Shown here one piece after another: positions 1-8,412 of a DNA stretch of 64,000 nucleotides. The first letter of the stretch is position 1. Each line of letters opens with the position of its first letter. The stretch comes from Achromobacter aegrifaciens. Its GTDB lineage: Bacteria > Pseudomonadota > Gammaproteobacteria > Burkholderiales > Burkholderiaceae_B. Made by a program: the position numbers and the translations under genes. The stretch lies in the NCBI RefSeq assembly GCF_902859735.1, contig NZ_CADIJY010000006.1:62001-126000 (forward strand). Direction: 5' to 3'. The notes beneath the pieces are model-generated. The model made no database searches and was not told the DNA's origin. It saw nothing but the letters and a program-made list of their open reading frames with translations.

Positions 1-513
1 GGGCTTCAGGCTGTTGTTGTCCACCAGCCATTGGCGGTTGAAGATGAAGATATTGGTCAGGTCGTTGAGCATCAGCGGATACGGATGCGTCATTTCGATG
101 TCGACCGTATAGTCGTCGACCTTGCGCACCGCCTTGAAGGCCGGCAGGTTGCCCTTCAGCGGCGAGGCCTCGTCCGAGACCCGCGTCATCGACGCCACCA
201 CGTCGTCCGCCGAGAACGGCGCGCCGTTGTGGAACTTCACCCCCTTGCGCAAATGAAAGCGCAGCACCGTGGGCGACGGCGTCTCCCAGGACTCCGCCAG
301 CGCGGGCGTGATGTTGAACTTGTCGTCATAGCGGATCAGCGCTTCATACACATGGTTCAGGAACGCCAGGTTGAAGGTGCTGCCGTAGGAATACGGATCC
401 AGCGAATCCAGGTCCCGCGCCGCGCCCCACTTCAGCGTGTTGGCGGCGCTGGCCCCCGTGATGGCCGACAGCGCGATCACGGCGCCCGCGGTCCACTTGA
501 GCAAAGTCTTCAT
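1..513 (-). CDS. Peptide-type ABC transporter substrate-binding protein (3' part missing)
   Basis: This is the N-terminal 171 residues of a periplasmic family-5 (oligopeptide/dipeptide type) solute-binding protein. The gene runs off the left edge, so the C-terminal two thirds are not visible. It begins with a signal peptide (MKTLLKWTAG..., hydrophobic, cleavage near ASAA). The mature protein shows family landmarks: 'LDPY' near the start, 'LAESWE', and 'FHLRKGVKFHNGAPFSADDV'. The start is set by a GGGAGAG ribosome site just upstream of the ATG at 513. It lies 74 bases behind a racemase-like gene on the same strand and probably shares its transcript. The ligand cannot be told from this portion; peptides are typical for the family, but other small solutes occur. 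Confidence 0.9.
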   Translation of the reverse strand, partial: MKTLLKWTAGAVIALSAITGASAANTLKWGAARDLDSLDPYSYGSTFNLAFLNHVYEALIRYDDKFNITPALAESWETPSPTVLRFHLRKGVKFHNGAPFSADDVVASMTRVSDEASPLKGNLPAFKAVRKVDDYTVDIEMTHPYPLMLNDLTNIFIFNRQWLVDNNSLKP

Positions 514-587
514 GGCTGCAACTCTCCCTTGTGTATCGGTCTGAACTCGCCGGGGTCGGGCCCGGCGCGGTGGGTAAGGCGAAAAGA

Positions 588-1343
588 CTAGGAATGCGCG
601 CCCGGACGGATCAGCGACAACCGCTGCGCGCGCTCCAGGGACGCCAGCGCCAGCACCTGGGCCAGGGCGGCGCGATAGGAATCGATGATGGGCACGGCCG
701 GCAGGCGCGGCAGGCTGGGCAGGTAGCCGGCCAGCGCGGCGCCCGCCACGATCACCACGTCCGCCCCCTGCGCCACTGCGGCGTCCAGCGCACGGCTGAC
801 GTGCAAGGCCGACTCGGCCGAACGCGACACGTAGTCCAGGGCATTGCCCGGCAGGGCCAGGATGCCGGCGCAGCGGGACTCCAGCCCCAACTGGCGGATC
901 TGTTCGCGCAGCATGCCGGGCCAGCGCTGGCCCACCGTCACGATGGCGTAGCGGTCGCCGCGCTGCATGGCGCTCAGGATGGAGGCCTCGGCCATGCCCA
1001 CCACGGGCACGTCCAGGCGTTCGCGCACCGCGCCGATGCCGGGTTCGCCAAAGCAGGCCAGCAGGCAGGCGTCGAATCCGCCGTCAGGCGCCTCGCCTGT
1101 CGCGCGCTCCACGACGTCCAGCACGGCATGGGCGGCAACGGCCGCCTCCGCGCGGCTGGCGATGTAGGCGGGGCCGAACCCGGCGGTGACCGCATGGATG
1201 CGGACCATGTCCCCGTAAAAGGCCTCGGCCTGGCTGGCCAGGCTGGTCGTCAGTTCGGACGTGGTGTTGCCATTGACCACCAGCAGGCGGTAAGGCGCGG
1301 AAAGGGACGGCTCGGTTGCGGCGGCCTGCGGTACAGCGGACAT
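588..1343 (-). CDS. Asp/Glu/hydantoin racemase family protein
   Basis: This is a 251-residue protein of the aspartate/glutamate/hydantoin racemase superfamily. Family signs are the N-terminal 'LLVVNGNTT' phosphate/carboxylate loop (about residues 20-28), 'CFGEPG' with the first catalytic cysteine at residue 97, and 'VPVVGMAEAS' (112-121). The second catalytic cysteine, normally in a GCAG-like motif, appears replaced: residues 201-204 read GAAL, and codon 202 is GCC (Ala). Two-base racemisation may therefore be lost or altered, and a lyase or decarboxylase activity, as in maleate isomerase or arylmalonate decarboxylase relatives, is possible. It is upstream of the peptide-type binding protein and divergent from a GntR regulator, which suggests catabolism of an imported amino-acid-like or cyclic amide compound. 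The substrate is unknown. Confidence 0.85.
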   Translation of the reverse strand: MSAVPQAAATEPSLSAPYRLLVVNGNTTSELTTSLASQAEAFYGDMVRIHAVTAGFGPAYIASRAEAAVAAHAVLDVVERATGEAPDGGFDACLLACFGEPGIGAVRERLDVPVVGMAEASILSAMQRGDRYAIVTVGQRWPGMLREQIRQLGLESRCAGILALPGNALDYVSRSAESALHVSRALDAAVAQGADVVIVAGAALAGYLPSLPRLPAVPIIDSYRAALAQVLALASLERAQRLSLIRPGAHS

Positions 1344-1360
1344 GGATCAGCCTTTGTGAA

Positions 1361-1372
1361 TTTGTATACAAA
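1361..1372. promoter_or_regulatory. Candidate GntR operator (perfect palindrome)
   Basis: TTTGTATACAAA is a perfect 12-base palindrome lying 18 bases upstream of the racemase start. Related half-matching copies occur at 1405-1428, and an exact inverted copy of one of these lies inside the regulator gene. GntR/FCD regulators usually bind short AT-rich palindromes next to their own gene. That this is the operator is an inference. Confidence 0.6.
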
Positions 1373-1404
1373 CAATCGAACCATTAAAGAACAATAGGAT
1401 CCGT

Positions 1405-1428
1405 TTTGTATAAAAATTTGTATACGAT
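1405..1428. promoter_or_regulatory. Candidate GntR operator, two head-to-tail imperfect copies
   Basis: TTTGTATAAAAA (1405-1416) is followed directly by TTTGTATACGAT (1417-1428). Both match the first eight bases of the palindrome at 1361. They lie in the intergenic region between the divergent racemase and GntR genes, where a shared operator would be expected. Confidence 0.5.
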
Positions 1429-1592
1429 TTATGTCGCCAATGTACTCCGCACAATCTCGCAGACAAGCTATCGCTAACCCTTAGCCCCGGGTGTAGTATG
1501 CTTTCCAGCACAGAGAAAAATGCGCGCCGGCAGCGCCTGCCGGACCATTCCAACACCCAGAAAAGCGCGCAGGCATAGGAGCCAACAAGAAG

Positions 1593-2312
1593 ATGAAGTC
1601 CCTCGCGCCGGCGGCCGACGAGTCTGCCAAGAAAGACATCAGCCGCAACGAAATCGTATACAAAAATTTGCGCAGAGCCATCATCGAGCAGGCTCTGCTG
1701 CCCGGCGACAAGCTGCCCGAGGACATCATCGGCGAACGTTTCGGCGTCAGCCGGACCATCGTCCGCAGCGTCCTGACGCGCCTGTTCAGCGAAGGATTGG
1801 TGGATTTGCGGCCGAACCGCGGCGCCGCGGTGGCCCGCCCCAGCCTGGAAGAAGCGCACGACATCTTCGAGGCGCGCCGCTGCCTGGAACGCGACGTGGC
1901 GCGCCGGCTGTTGCAGCACATCACCGAGGCTGGACTGGCCAGGTTGGAACAGCACGTGGCACAGGAGGAGGAAGCCCGCAAGCGCAACAGCGCCAACGAG
2001 TCCATCCGGCTGTCAGGCGAGTTCCATATCCTGATGGCGGAGCTGTCGGGCAATGCGGTGTATGCGCGCTACGTGAACGAGATCGTGTCGCGCTGCTCGC
2101 TGATCCTGGCGCTTTACGGCCGGCCGCACTCGAGCGAATGCGCGGTCAGCGAGCACATGGAGATCGTGGCGGGCCTGCGCGCGCGCGACGAGAAGCACGT
2201 GCTGCATCTGCTGGAGCACCACCTGGAATCGGTGACCGCGCGCGCGCTGCTGACCGCGGACGGCCAGGGCGTGCGCGATATCCGCAAGATCCTGGACCGC
2301 TACGGCACCTAG
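1593..2312 (+). CDS. GntR family transcriptional regulator with FCD domain
   Basis: This is a 239-residue DNA-binding regulator. An N-terminal winged helix-turn-helix spans about residues 20-85 ('LLPGDKLPEDIIGERFGVSRTIVR', then 'GLVDLRPNRGAAV'). A C-terminal FCD effector domain follows at about 95-220. FCD proteins bind a small organic acid or amino acid, often through a metal held by Asp and three His; likely ligands here include the His in 'GEFH', 'SEH' and 'LLEHHLE'. The start follows AGGAGCC at a sensible distance. It is divergent from the racemase/binding-protein genes and is their likely regulator. A 12-base motif identical in inverted form to the upstream site lies inside the coding sequence at 1653-1664, suggesting looping or autoregulation. 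The gene ends just before a strong terminator. Confidence 0.92.
   Translation: MKSLAPAADESAKKDISRNEIVYKNLRRAIIEQALLPGDKLPEDIIGERFGVSRTIVRSVLTRLFSEGLVDLRPNRGAAVARPSLEEAHDIFEARRCLERDVARRLLQHITEAGLARLEQHVAQEEEARKRNSANESIRLSGEFHILMAELSGNAVYARYVNEIVSRCSLILALYGRPHSSECAVSEHMEIVAGLRARDEKHVLHLLEHHLESVTARALLTADGQGVRDIRKILDRYGT
1653..1664. promoter_or_regulatory. Possible intragenic GntR operator
   Basis: ATCGTATACAAA is the exact reverse complement of the intergenic site at 1417-1428. It lies about 60 bases inside the GntR coding region. Its role as a binding site is inferred only from this identity. Confidence 0.4.
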
Positions 2313-2326
2313 GGGCGTGCGGCGTC

Positions 2327-2370
2327 CCCCAACGAAAAAGCGCCCGGTGAGGGCGCTTTTTTGGTTGGGG
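2327..2370. terminator. Strong bidirectional rho-independent terminator
   Basis: An inner stem AAAAAGCGCCC / GGGCGCTTTTT (2335-2345 / 2351-2361) sits inside an outer CCCCAAC / GTTGGGG pairing (2327-2333 / 2364-2370). It has T tracts on both strands and lies between the convergent GntR and DUF3579 genes, serving both. Confidence 0.9.
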
Positions 2371-2373
2371 AGG

Positions 2374-2664
2374 CTAGATTTCGCGCTCTTCCGTCTTGAG
2401 GTTATTGTCGCGAGCGAAATCCACCACGAACTTGTACGCCAGCGGTTCCAGATCGCGCAAACGCAGATCGACCACGATCCCGCGCACGCCGTCGATCACG
2501 ACGGGCAGCACATAGGGCGAATAGGTGAGGTGGTTACCGGCACAGCCGGCGGGCCGGAATTGTGCCATTACGCCGGCGAGCCGTTCCGCCCAATCGCTGG
2601 GGCGAAAGCGGCTACCGCTTTCGGTAACGCCATGAATTACGAATTGTCTGACGCGAGTTGCCAT
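2374..2664 (-). CDS. DUF3579 domain-containing protein
   Basis: This is a 96-residue cytoplasmic protein matching the DUF3579 family. The family pattern is visible as 'VIHGVTESG', 'FRPSDWAERLAGVM', 'YSPYVLPV' and 'VVDLRLRDLEPLAY', which together cover nearly the whole protein. From memory, betaproteobacterial genomes often carry this gene divergently beside argD, as here. No biochemical function is known to me for the family. The gene ends next to the shared terminator at 2327-2370, and its promoter must lie in the 219 bases separating it from argD. Confidence 0.85.
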   Translation of the reverse strand: MATRVRQFVIHGVTESGSRFRPSDWAERLAGVMAQFRPAGCAGNHLTYSPYVLPVVIDGVRGIVVDLRLRDLEPLAYKFVVDFARDNNLKTEEREI

Positions 2665-2883
2665 GAGTTCTTCACTACAGCGCGCCCTTCACGAAAGCCG
2701 GATCTTCGGCGTGATCAAACATGCGCCCTGCGCCGCGAATTGTATATGATTGATCCTTTGCCCTCTTTCAAAAAGCGATTCGCCTGGGAAAACGAGCTGC
2801 CGGCGTTGCCAAACCCGGCGGCATCCCACGGGGACTCCGGCAGAGTCCCGGCGCAATCCGCTTCATCCACGGGAGGATCCGCG

Positions 2884-4065
2884 ATGACTTCGCCTCTGGC
2901 CAATATCTACGCCCGGCTGCCGGTATCGTTCACGCACGGCCAGGGCGTCTGGCTGTGGGACGCCGAAGGCCGCAAGTACCTGGACGCGCTGGCCGGCATC
3001 GGGGTGTCCTGCCTGGGCCACGCCCATCCGAAACTGGTGGCCGCCATCAGCGAGCAGGCCGCCCGCGTCATCCATACCTCGAACATCTACGAAGTGCCGC
3101 AGCAGACTGCGTTGGCCGCTCGTCTGACGCAACTGTCGGGCATGCAGGAGGTCGCATTCAACAACAGCGGCTCCGAGGCCAACGAAGCCGCGATCAAGCT
3201 GGCGCGTTATTACGCGTACCAGCGCGGCAACAAGCACGCCCACATCATCACGATGGATTCGTCCTGGCATGGCCGCACGCTGGCCACGCTGGCGGCCACG
3301 GGCAGCGAAAAGGCGCGCAAGGGCTTCGAGCCCCTGCCCTCGGGCTTCATCCAGGTGCCCTACAACAGCGTGGACGCGGTGCGCGCCGCCGGCGACGCCG
3401 AGCCGCGCGTGGCCGCGGTGCTGCTGGAAGTGCTGCAGGGCGAAGGCGGGATCCGCCCCTCCGACATCGCCTATCTGCAGGAAGTGCGCCGGCTGTGCAC
3501 CGAGCGCGGCTGGCTGCTGATGATCGACGAAGTCCAGTCCGGCATCGGCCGCACCGGCAAATGGTTCGCCCACCAGTGGGCCGATATCGTCCCCGACGTC
3601 ATGACGCTGGCCAAGGGCCTGGCGGGCGGCGTGCCCATCGGCGCCATGCTGGCCGCCGGCCCGGCCGCGGGCGTATTCACGCCAGGCAGTCATGGCACCA
3701 CCTTCGGCGGCGGCCCGCTGGTCTGTGCGGCCGGGCTGGCCGTGCTGGATGCGCTGGAATCCGAAAACCTGCTCGCCAACGCCCACGATGTAGGCAATTA
3801 CCTGAAAGCCGCCCTGGCCGATGCGCTGGCCGGCGTCGCGGGCGTCACCGACATCCGCGGCCGCGGCCTGATGCTGGGCATCGAGCTGGCGCGCCCCTGC
3901 GGCGTGCTGGCCCTGCGCGCCATGCAGGCCGGCCTGCTCATCAACGTCACGCGCGACCGCGTGATCCGCATGCTGCCGCCACTGATCCTCAACCGCGACG
4001 AAGCCGACCGCATCGTCGCCATCCTGGTTCCGCTCATCCAGGAATTCCTGGCCGAAACACCATAA
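2884..4065 (+). CDS. argD: Acetylornithine aminotransferase
   Basis: This is a class-III PLP aminotransferase of 393 residues that converts N-acetylglutamate semialdehyde to N-acetylornithine in arginine synthesis; family members may also act on succinyldiaminopimelate. Visible landmarks are 'NNSGSEAN' (93-100), 'DEVQSG' (215-220, with the PLP-binding Asp), and the Schiff-base lysine K244 in 'TLAKGLAGG'. The reading frame is open much further upstream, but the start at 2884 is chosen because GGGAGGATCC precedes it and homology begins at once ('LANIYARLPVSF'). argF follows after about 40-60 bases, so the two probably form an arginine operon. Confidence 0.95.
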   Translation: MTSPLANIYARLPVSFTHGQGVWLWDAEGRKYLDALAGIGVSCLGHAHPKLVAAISEQAARVIHTSNIYEVPQQTALAARLTQLSGMQEVAFNNSGSEANEAAIKLARYYAYQRGNKHAHIITMDSSWHGRTLATLAATGSEKARKGFEPLPSGFIQVPYNSVDAVRAAGDAEPRVAAVLLEVLQGEGGIRPSDIAYLQEVRRLCTERGWLLMIDEVQSGIGRTGKWFAHQWADIVPDVMTLAKGLAGGVPIGAMLAAGPAAGVFTPGSHGTTFGGGPLVCAAGLAVLDALESENLLANAHDVGNYLKAALADALAGVAGVTDIRGRGLMLGIELARPCGVLALRAMQAGLLINVTRDRVIRMLPPLILNRDEADRIVAILVPLIQEFLAETP

Positions 4066-4123
4066 AATCAACGTCCCGCCCGGGCCATGAGCCTGGCCGG
4101 GCCCCATGACCTGCGACATCACC

Positions 4124-5065
4124 ATGACACCTCCCACGACTCAAAACGGCCCGCTGCGGCACTTCCTGCAGTTCAAGGACTTCTCGTCCGCCGAGATCGC
4201 CTACGTGCTGGACCGCGCGCGCCTGATCAAGGACAAGTTCAAACGCTACGAACCCCACATGCCGCTGCATGACCGCACGCTGGCAATGGTGTTTGAAAAG
4301 GCCAGCACGCGCACCCGCGTGTCGTTCGAGGCCGGCATGTACCAGATGGGAGGTTCGGTCATCAACCTGACCTCCAACGATTCGCAGCTGGGCCGCTCCG
4401 AGCCCATCGAAGACACCGCGCGCGTCATCTCGCGCATGGTCGACATCGTCATGATCCGCACGTTCGAGCAGACCCGCATCGAGCGCTTCGCCTCGCACTC
4501 GCGCGTGCCGGTGATCAACGGCCTGACCAACGAATTCCATCCCTGCCAGATCCTGGCGGACATCTTCACCTACATCGAGCACCGCGGCCCTATCGCCGGC
4601 AAGACGGTGGCCTGGGTGGGCGACGCCAACAACATGGCCTACACCTGGCTGCAAGCCGCGGAAATGCTGGGCTTCACGCTGCACGTGTCCACCCCGGCCG
4701 GGTACGAGCTCGAAGCCTCGCGCATCGGCACGCCGCCCGCCACGGTGCTGCGCCAGTTCAAGGATCCCATGGAAGCCTGCAAGGGCGCGCACCTGGTCAC
4801 CACCGACGTCTGGACCAGCATGGGCTATGAAGCCGAAAACGAAGAGCGCCGCGCCGCTTTCGCCGACTGGTGCGTGGACGCCGAAATGATGGCCGCCGCC
4901 GATCCCCAGGCCGTGTTCATGCACTGCCTGCCCGCTCACCGCGGCGAGGAAGTCACCGGCGAAGTCATCGACGGCCCGCAAAGCGTGGTCTGGGACGAAG
5001 CCGAAAACCGCCTGCACGTGCAGAAGGCGCTGATGGAATTCCTGCTGCTGGGCCAGATCAAGTAA
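4124..5065 (+). CDS. argF: Ornithine carbamoyltransferase
   Basis: This enzyme transfers the carbamoyl group from carbamoyl phosphate to ornithine, giving citrulline. It shows the carbamoyl-phosphate site 'STRTR', the 'HPCQ' motif, and the C-terminal ornithine loop 'HCLPAHRGEEV'. From this start it has 313 residues, normal for the family. An in-frame ATG at 4106 would add six residues; neither has a clear ribosome site, so the start is uncertain. It lies directly behind argD on the same strand and is closed by a very strong hairpin. argG, which acts on the citrulline, lies 7 kb further on. Confidence 0.95.
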   Translation: MTPPTTQNGPLRHFLQFKDFSSAEIAYVLDRARLIKDKFKRYEPHMPLHDRTLAMVFEKASTRTRVSFEAGMYQMGGSVINLTSNDSQLGRSEPIEDTARVISRMVDIVMIRTFEQTRIERFASHSRVPVINGLTNEFHPCQILADIFTYIEHRGPIAGKTVAWVGDANNMAYTWLQAAEMLGFTLHVSTPAGYELEASRIGTPPATVLRQFKDPMEACKGAHLVTTDVWTSMGYEAENEERRAAFADWCVDAEMMAAADPQAVFMHCLPAHRGEEVTGEVIDGPQSVVWDEAENRLHVQKALMEFLLLGQIK

Positions 5066-5078
5066 AAGGCCACCGCAT

Positions 5079-5122
5079 GCAAGAAAGGCCTGCGCACCGA
5101 CGGATGCGCAGGCCTTTCTTGC
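5079..5122. terminator. Long perfect hairpin after argF
   Basis: An 18-base perfect inverted repeat, GCAAGAAAGGCCTGCGCA at 5079-5096 and its complement at 5105-5122, encloses an 8-base loop. The distal arm ends in CCTTTCTTGC rather than a long T run. It most likely terminates argDF and insulates the convergent ABC transporter operon. Confidence 0.85.
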
Positions 5123-5199
5123 GTTCAAGGCAGGCTGGCAGATGGGAAGAGGCCCCCCATCCACCATCGGGACAACGGCAACAATTGGCGCCTGGACAA

Positions 5200-5922
5200 T
5201 TAAAGAACCTTGCGCAAGAAGTCCCGAGTACGTTCATGGCGCGGCTCACCCAGCACTTGCTGCGGCGGCCCCTCTTCCATGATTACGCCCTGATCGATGA
5301 ACAACACTCGATCTGACACTTCCTGCGCAAAGCCCATCTCATGCGTCACCACAACCATGGTCATGCCCTCTTGCGCCAACGCCTTCATCACTGTCAGCAC
5401 CTCACCGACGAGTTCGGGATCGAGCGCCGAGGTCGGCTCATCAAACAGCATGACTTTCGGCTCCATCGCCAACGCGCGCGCAATGGCCACACGCTGCTGC
5501 TGACCGCCCGACAACTGATTTGGAAAAGCGTCGATCTTTTCCAGCAGACCGACTTTCTGCAGCAGCCTTTCGGCCAACAGCACGGCTTCTCGACGGGATG
5601 CTCTCTTGACTTCAACCGGCGCCATGATCAGGTTTTCCAGCACTGACATGTGCGGGAACAGATTGAATCGCTGAAACACCATGCCCATGGTGGAACGCAG
5701 CGCGTTCAGATCGACCTTGGAGTCATTGACCTTGACGCCGTCGACGATAATCTCGCCATCGTTCGCTTCTTCCAGGCCGTTGAGGCACCGCAGAAACGTG
5801 CTCTTGCCGGAACCGGACGGACCGATCATACAGACCACTTCACTCTCTTTGATATCGCAGTCGATACCACGCAGGATATGAGCCTGGCCAAATTGCTTTT
5901 GCAGGTTTCTGACGTGTATCAC
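5200..5922 (-). CDS. Polar amino acid ABC transporter ATP-binding protein
   Basis: This is a 240-residue ATPase of the GlnQ/HisP type. It has the Walker A 'GPSGSGKST', the Q-loop '[12 protein letters not shown]', the ABC signature '[15 protein letters not shown]', the Walker B '[14 protein letters not shown]' and the switch histidine in '[10 protein letters not shown]'. It powers import of a polar amino acid or related cation. It overlaps the permease gene by four bases (ATGA), so the two are translationally coupled, and it is the last gene of the permease/binding-protein operon. Base composition is visibly lower in GC than the flanking arg genes. Confidence 0.95.
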   Translation of the reverse strand: MIHVRNLQKQFGQAHILRGIDCDIKESEVVCMIGPSGSGKSTFLRCLNGLEEANDGEIIVDGVKVNDSKVDLNALRSTMGMVFQRFNLFPHMSVLENLIMAPVEVKRASRREAVLLAERLLQKVGLLEKIDAFPNQLSGGQQQRVAIARALAMEPKVMLFDEPTSALDPELVGEVLTVMKALAQEGMTMVVVTHEMGFAQEVSDRVLFIDQGVIMEEGPPQQVLGEPRHERTRDFLRKVL

Positions 5923-6671
5923 CGTGCATCCCCTTTGCCATAGCGGGTTTCAAGATGCCGGACGAGCGCCGACAACAGCAGCGTAATACCCCAGTAGATC
6001 AGCGAAATCGTCAGATACGGTTCCCAGTAGCGGGCATAGGCGCCGGACACCGTGCGTGCCGCATACGCCAGTTCCGCCAGGCCGATCGCCGACGCCAACG
6101 AGGAATCCTTGACTATGGCAATGGCGTTATTGCCCAGCGGCGGCAACATGCGGCGGAAAGCCTGCGGCAGCACCACCTTGCGCAACGTCTTCATGTAGCT
6201 CATGCCGAGTGAGCGCGACGCTTCACTTTGGCCACGATCGATCGACTGGATGCCGGCGCGAAAAATCTCCGACACATAAGCGCCTGAATTGAGCGTGATC
6301 GCCAGCACCGCCGATGTGAACGCGCCGTATTGCGAGCGAACTTCACGCGCGATATCGCCGCTCAGGATCAAACCGTCGCTGGGATTGATAAGCAGCGGCA
6401 TCAGCGCGAAGTGAATCAGCAGAATCTGCACGAACAGCGGCGTGCCACGCACGAAACTGACGTAGATGCGTACGGGCCACTGCACCATATGACGCAGGAA
6501 GTATTTCCAGAAACCGTGGCGCGCTTGCGCCAGGCGGCCTACGCCCAAAGCCAGGCCCCAGCACGTCCCCGTGATCACACAGATCAGCGCGACCTTGATG
6601 GTCATCCACGTGCCCTCGACAAACAAGGGCAGATACTCGCCGATGATTTCCCATTGAAAGAGAGAATTCAT
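5919..6671 (-). CDS. Polar amino acid ABC transporter permease
   Basis: This is a 250-residue inner-membrane permease of the HisM/GlnP family with several hydrophobic helices, the first at about residues 15-40. The cytoplasmic EAA loop that contacts the ATPase is present ('[24 protein letters not shown]', then 'PPLGNNAI'). Only one permease gene is present in the operon, so it may act as a homodimer. It overlaps the downstream ATPase start by four bases and follows the binding-protein gene by about 70 bases. Confidence 0.95.
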   Translation of the reverse strand: MNSLFQWEIIGEYLPLFVEGTWMTIKVALICVITGTCWGLALGVGRLAQARHGFWKYFLRHMVQWPVRIYVSFVRGTPLFVQILLIHFALMPLLINPSDGLILSGDIAREVRSQYGAFTSAVLAITLNSGAYVSEIFRAGIQSIDRGQSEASRSLGMSYMKTLRKVVLPQAFRRMLPPLGNNAIAIVKDSSLASAIGLAELAYAARTVSGAYARYWEPYLTISLIYWGITLLLSALVRHLETRYGKGDAR

Positions 6672-6743
6672 GAATGGAATCCGGATATGAATTCGCTCAC
6701 GGTCCGCGGCGAGACCGTGGGCATGAAAAGGTCCGTACGTGGC

Positions 6744-7520
6744 TTACAGCGGCAGCGCCGGCACGTTGAGGTCGAACCATTCCTTGTAGATCTTGGCGTA
6801 GGTGCCGTCGGCAACTATCTTCTTCAAACCGGTATTGATCTTGCCTTGCAGTTCGCTGTTGCCCTTCTTGACGGCGATACCGAAGTACTGGCGCGTGAAC
6901 TTGGCGTCGTTGACCACCTTGAATTGCTTTTCAGGATGGCTCTTGATGTAGAACTTGATCACGCCGACATCGCCGATCGCGGCATCGATACCGCCTCGAT
7001 ACAGCTCTTCCAGCATCAGCGGCGTATTGTCGAAACGGTGAATGGCCGTATTGGACTTGCCGATCTCTTCAGAGATGACGATGTCGCCTGCTGTTGAGTT
7101 GACCACGCCGACTTGCAAGGTCTTCAGGTCAGCCAGTGCGGCAACCTTATTGTCGGCGCCAGTGATGATGACTTGCTCCGCCGGGAAATAGGGCAGCGAA
7201 AAGTCGACCATCTTGGCGCGCTTTTCAGTGATGGTAATGCCGGAGATGATGATGTCGCGGTCGCCCTGGCCCAGGGTGGCGAAGATGCCTTCCCATGGCG
7301 TGCTGACCAGCTTGATCTTGAAGCCGGATGCGTAGGCGATGGCCTTGATGATATCGATGTCGAAGCCGACCAGTTCCTTGCTCGGCGTTTCGAACTCAAA
7401 GGGCCGGTAGGTGCCCCCTGCACCGACGACGTAAGTCTGATCGGCAGCAGTGACATTGGTAACGGACAACGTCACTGCTAGGGCACAGCTCGCGAGCGCG
7501 AAAAAATTCTTGAACGACAT
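6744..7520 (-). CDS. Amino acid ABC transporter substrate-binding protein
   Basis: This is a 258-residue family-3 periplasmic binding protein. A signal peptide covers about residues 1-26 (MSFKNFFALAS..., cleavage near TAAD). The mature part has family signatures 'YRPFEF', 'LVGFDIDIIKAIA', 'WEGIFATLGQGDRDIIISGITIT' and 'KRAKMVDFSLPYF'. The start at 7520 is supported by CAGGGAG upstream and by the signal peptide; upstream in-frame codons would add a non-hydrophobic extension. It is the first gene of the operon, and an AT-rich promoter region lies 190-220 bases upstream. The absence of a clear ligand fingerprint prevents naming the amino acid. Confidence 0.93.
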   Translation of the reverse strand: MSFKNFFALASCALAVTLSVTNVTAADQTYVVGAGGTYRPFEFETPSKELVGFDIDIIKAIAYASGFKIKLVSTPWEGIFATLGQGDRDIIISGITITEKRAKMVDFSLPYFPAEQVIITGADNKVAALADLKTLQVGVVNSTAGDIVISEEIGKSNTAIHRFDNTPLMLEELYRGGIDAAIGDVGVIKFYIKSHPEKQFKVVNDAKFTRQYFGIAVKKGNSELQGKINTGLKKIVADGTYAKIYKEWFDLNVPALPL

Positions 7521-7837
7521 GGTTTTCTCCCTGGGATGAAGGCGGTGACGAACACCAACCTGCTCTTGACGGCCGACAAGCAAAGGACGCGCGGACTTCG
7601 CCGCGCTCAGACCCTGCTTCGTTGCGGGACTCGCATTTGCACGAACCGCCGGGATACTCCCGGCTGCGCGAAACTCGGCATGTTCCGGCGCTCGTTTCTA
7701 TGCGTCAACTTATAAATTATTGATTTTTATAGAAAAAAAATAGATTTACCAAACAGATTTTGCACCGAATCGACAACCGGCTCGGCGCTCTCGTTACGCG
7801 GGCCGGGCAGTGCCTGCCCAGCCATTCTGCATCCGGC
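7521..7837. promoter_or_regulatory. Promoter region of the amino acid ABC operon
   Basis: No gene is visible in this 317-base gap. It contains an AT-rich block at 7705-7746 with an inverted repeat TATAAA (7711-7716) / TTTATA (7726-7731) separated by nine bases, within otherwise GC-rich DNA. This is the likely promoter or operator for the leftward ABC transporter operon. The remaining bases hold nothing I recognise. Confidence 0.5.
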
Positions 7838-8401
7838 CTACAGAATCCGTTTGAACATGGTCCGGCGCGTATTGCGGAACGACGGACGCACACGGCCGCT
7901 CCAGTCGCTGGCGCGCACCGCCAGCCAGGGCGGGCTGCCAAAGGTTTCGCGCGTGTGCAGGTCGTAGCAGGCCAGATAGCGCGGCGACTCGTCGCGGCAC
8001 TCATAGCGCATGGCGCGCACCGTGCCAGGCACCGATGCCAGGCCCGGCAGGTGCTCCTGGTCGTACCAGGCATTCAGGTCGGCGTCGGCCTCGGGCAGCA
8101 CGTCGGTTTCGACGATGTAATGCCACGGCGCGTCCTGCCCCGCCGAAGCGCCTGCCAGGTCCAGCGTCAGGTGCAGCACGCGGCTGTGCGCGCCCGGGAA
8201 GCTCTCGGCCAGGCGCGCCTGCGCTTCGGGCAGAGCCGCCGCCGATCCGCGCAGATAGACGTAGGTTTCGTCCTCTTCCACGGCGGCGTACGCGGCGGCG
8301 CGCAGGCCTTCCAATCCCTGGGTCAAGGTCTGTTCAAGTTCGCGTGCGCGCGGTTCGTCGAAGCGCTCGCCCAGCGACACCAGCAATACGGTTTCCTGCA
8401 C
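7838..8401 (-). CDS. Hypothetical dimeric alpha/beta-barrel protein (DUF4286/EthD-like)
   Basis: This is a 187-residue protein without a signal peptide or membrane segment. Two tandem ferredoxin-like halves are suggested. The first begins 'ETVLLVSLGERFDEPR'; the second contains 'YIVETDVLPEADADLNAWYDQEHLP' followed by 'VPGTVRAMRYE' and 'YLACYDL'. The 'WYDQEHLP...VPG...RY' pattern is typical of stress-responsive, EthD or DUF4286 dimeric barrel proteins, some of which act on small aromatic or lactone metabolites. It is the last gene of the amidohydrolase-Bug-CMD operon, starting 11 bases after the CMD stop, so a catabolic or accessory role is inferred. The exact reaction is unknown. Confidence 0.75.
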   Translation of the reverse strand: MQETVLLVSLGERFDEPRARELEQTLTQGLEGLRAAAYAAVEEDETYVYLRGSAAALPEAQARLAESFPGAHSRVLHLTLDLAGASAGQDAPWHYIVETDVLPEADADLNAWYDQEHLPGLASVPGTVRAMRYECRDESPRYLACYDLHTRETFGSPPWLAVRASDWSGRVRPSFRNTRRTMFKRIL

Positions 8402-8412
8402 TCCAGTCTCCT

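Noticed and set aside
2317-2883. N-terminal extension of argD by 189 residues
   Set aside because: The upstream frame crosses a strong terminator and the DUF3579 gene, has no homology to aminotransferases, and a good ribosome site precedes the ATG at 2884.
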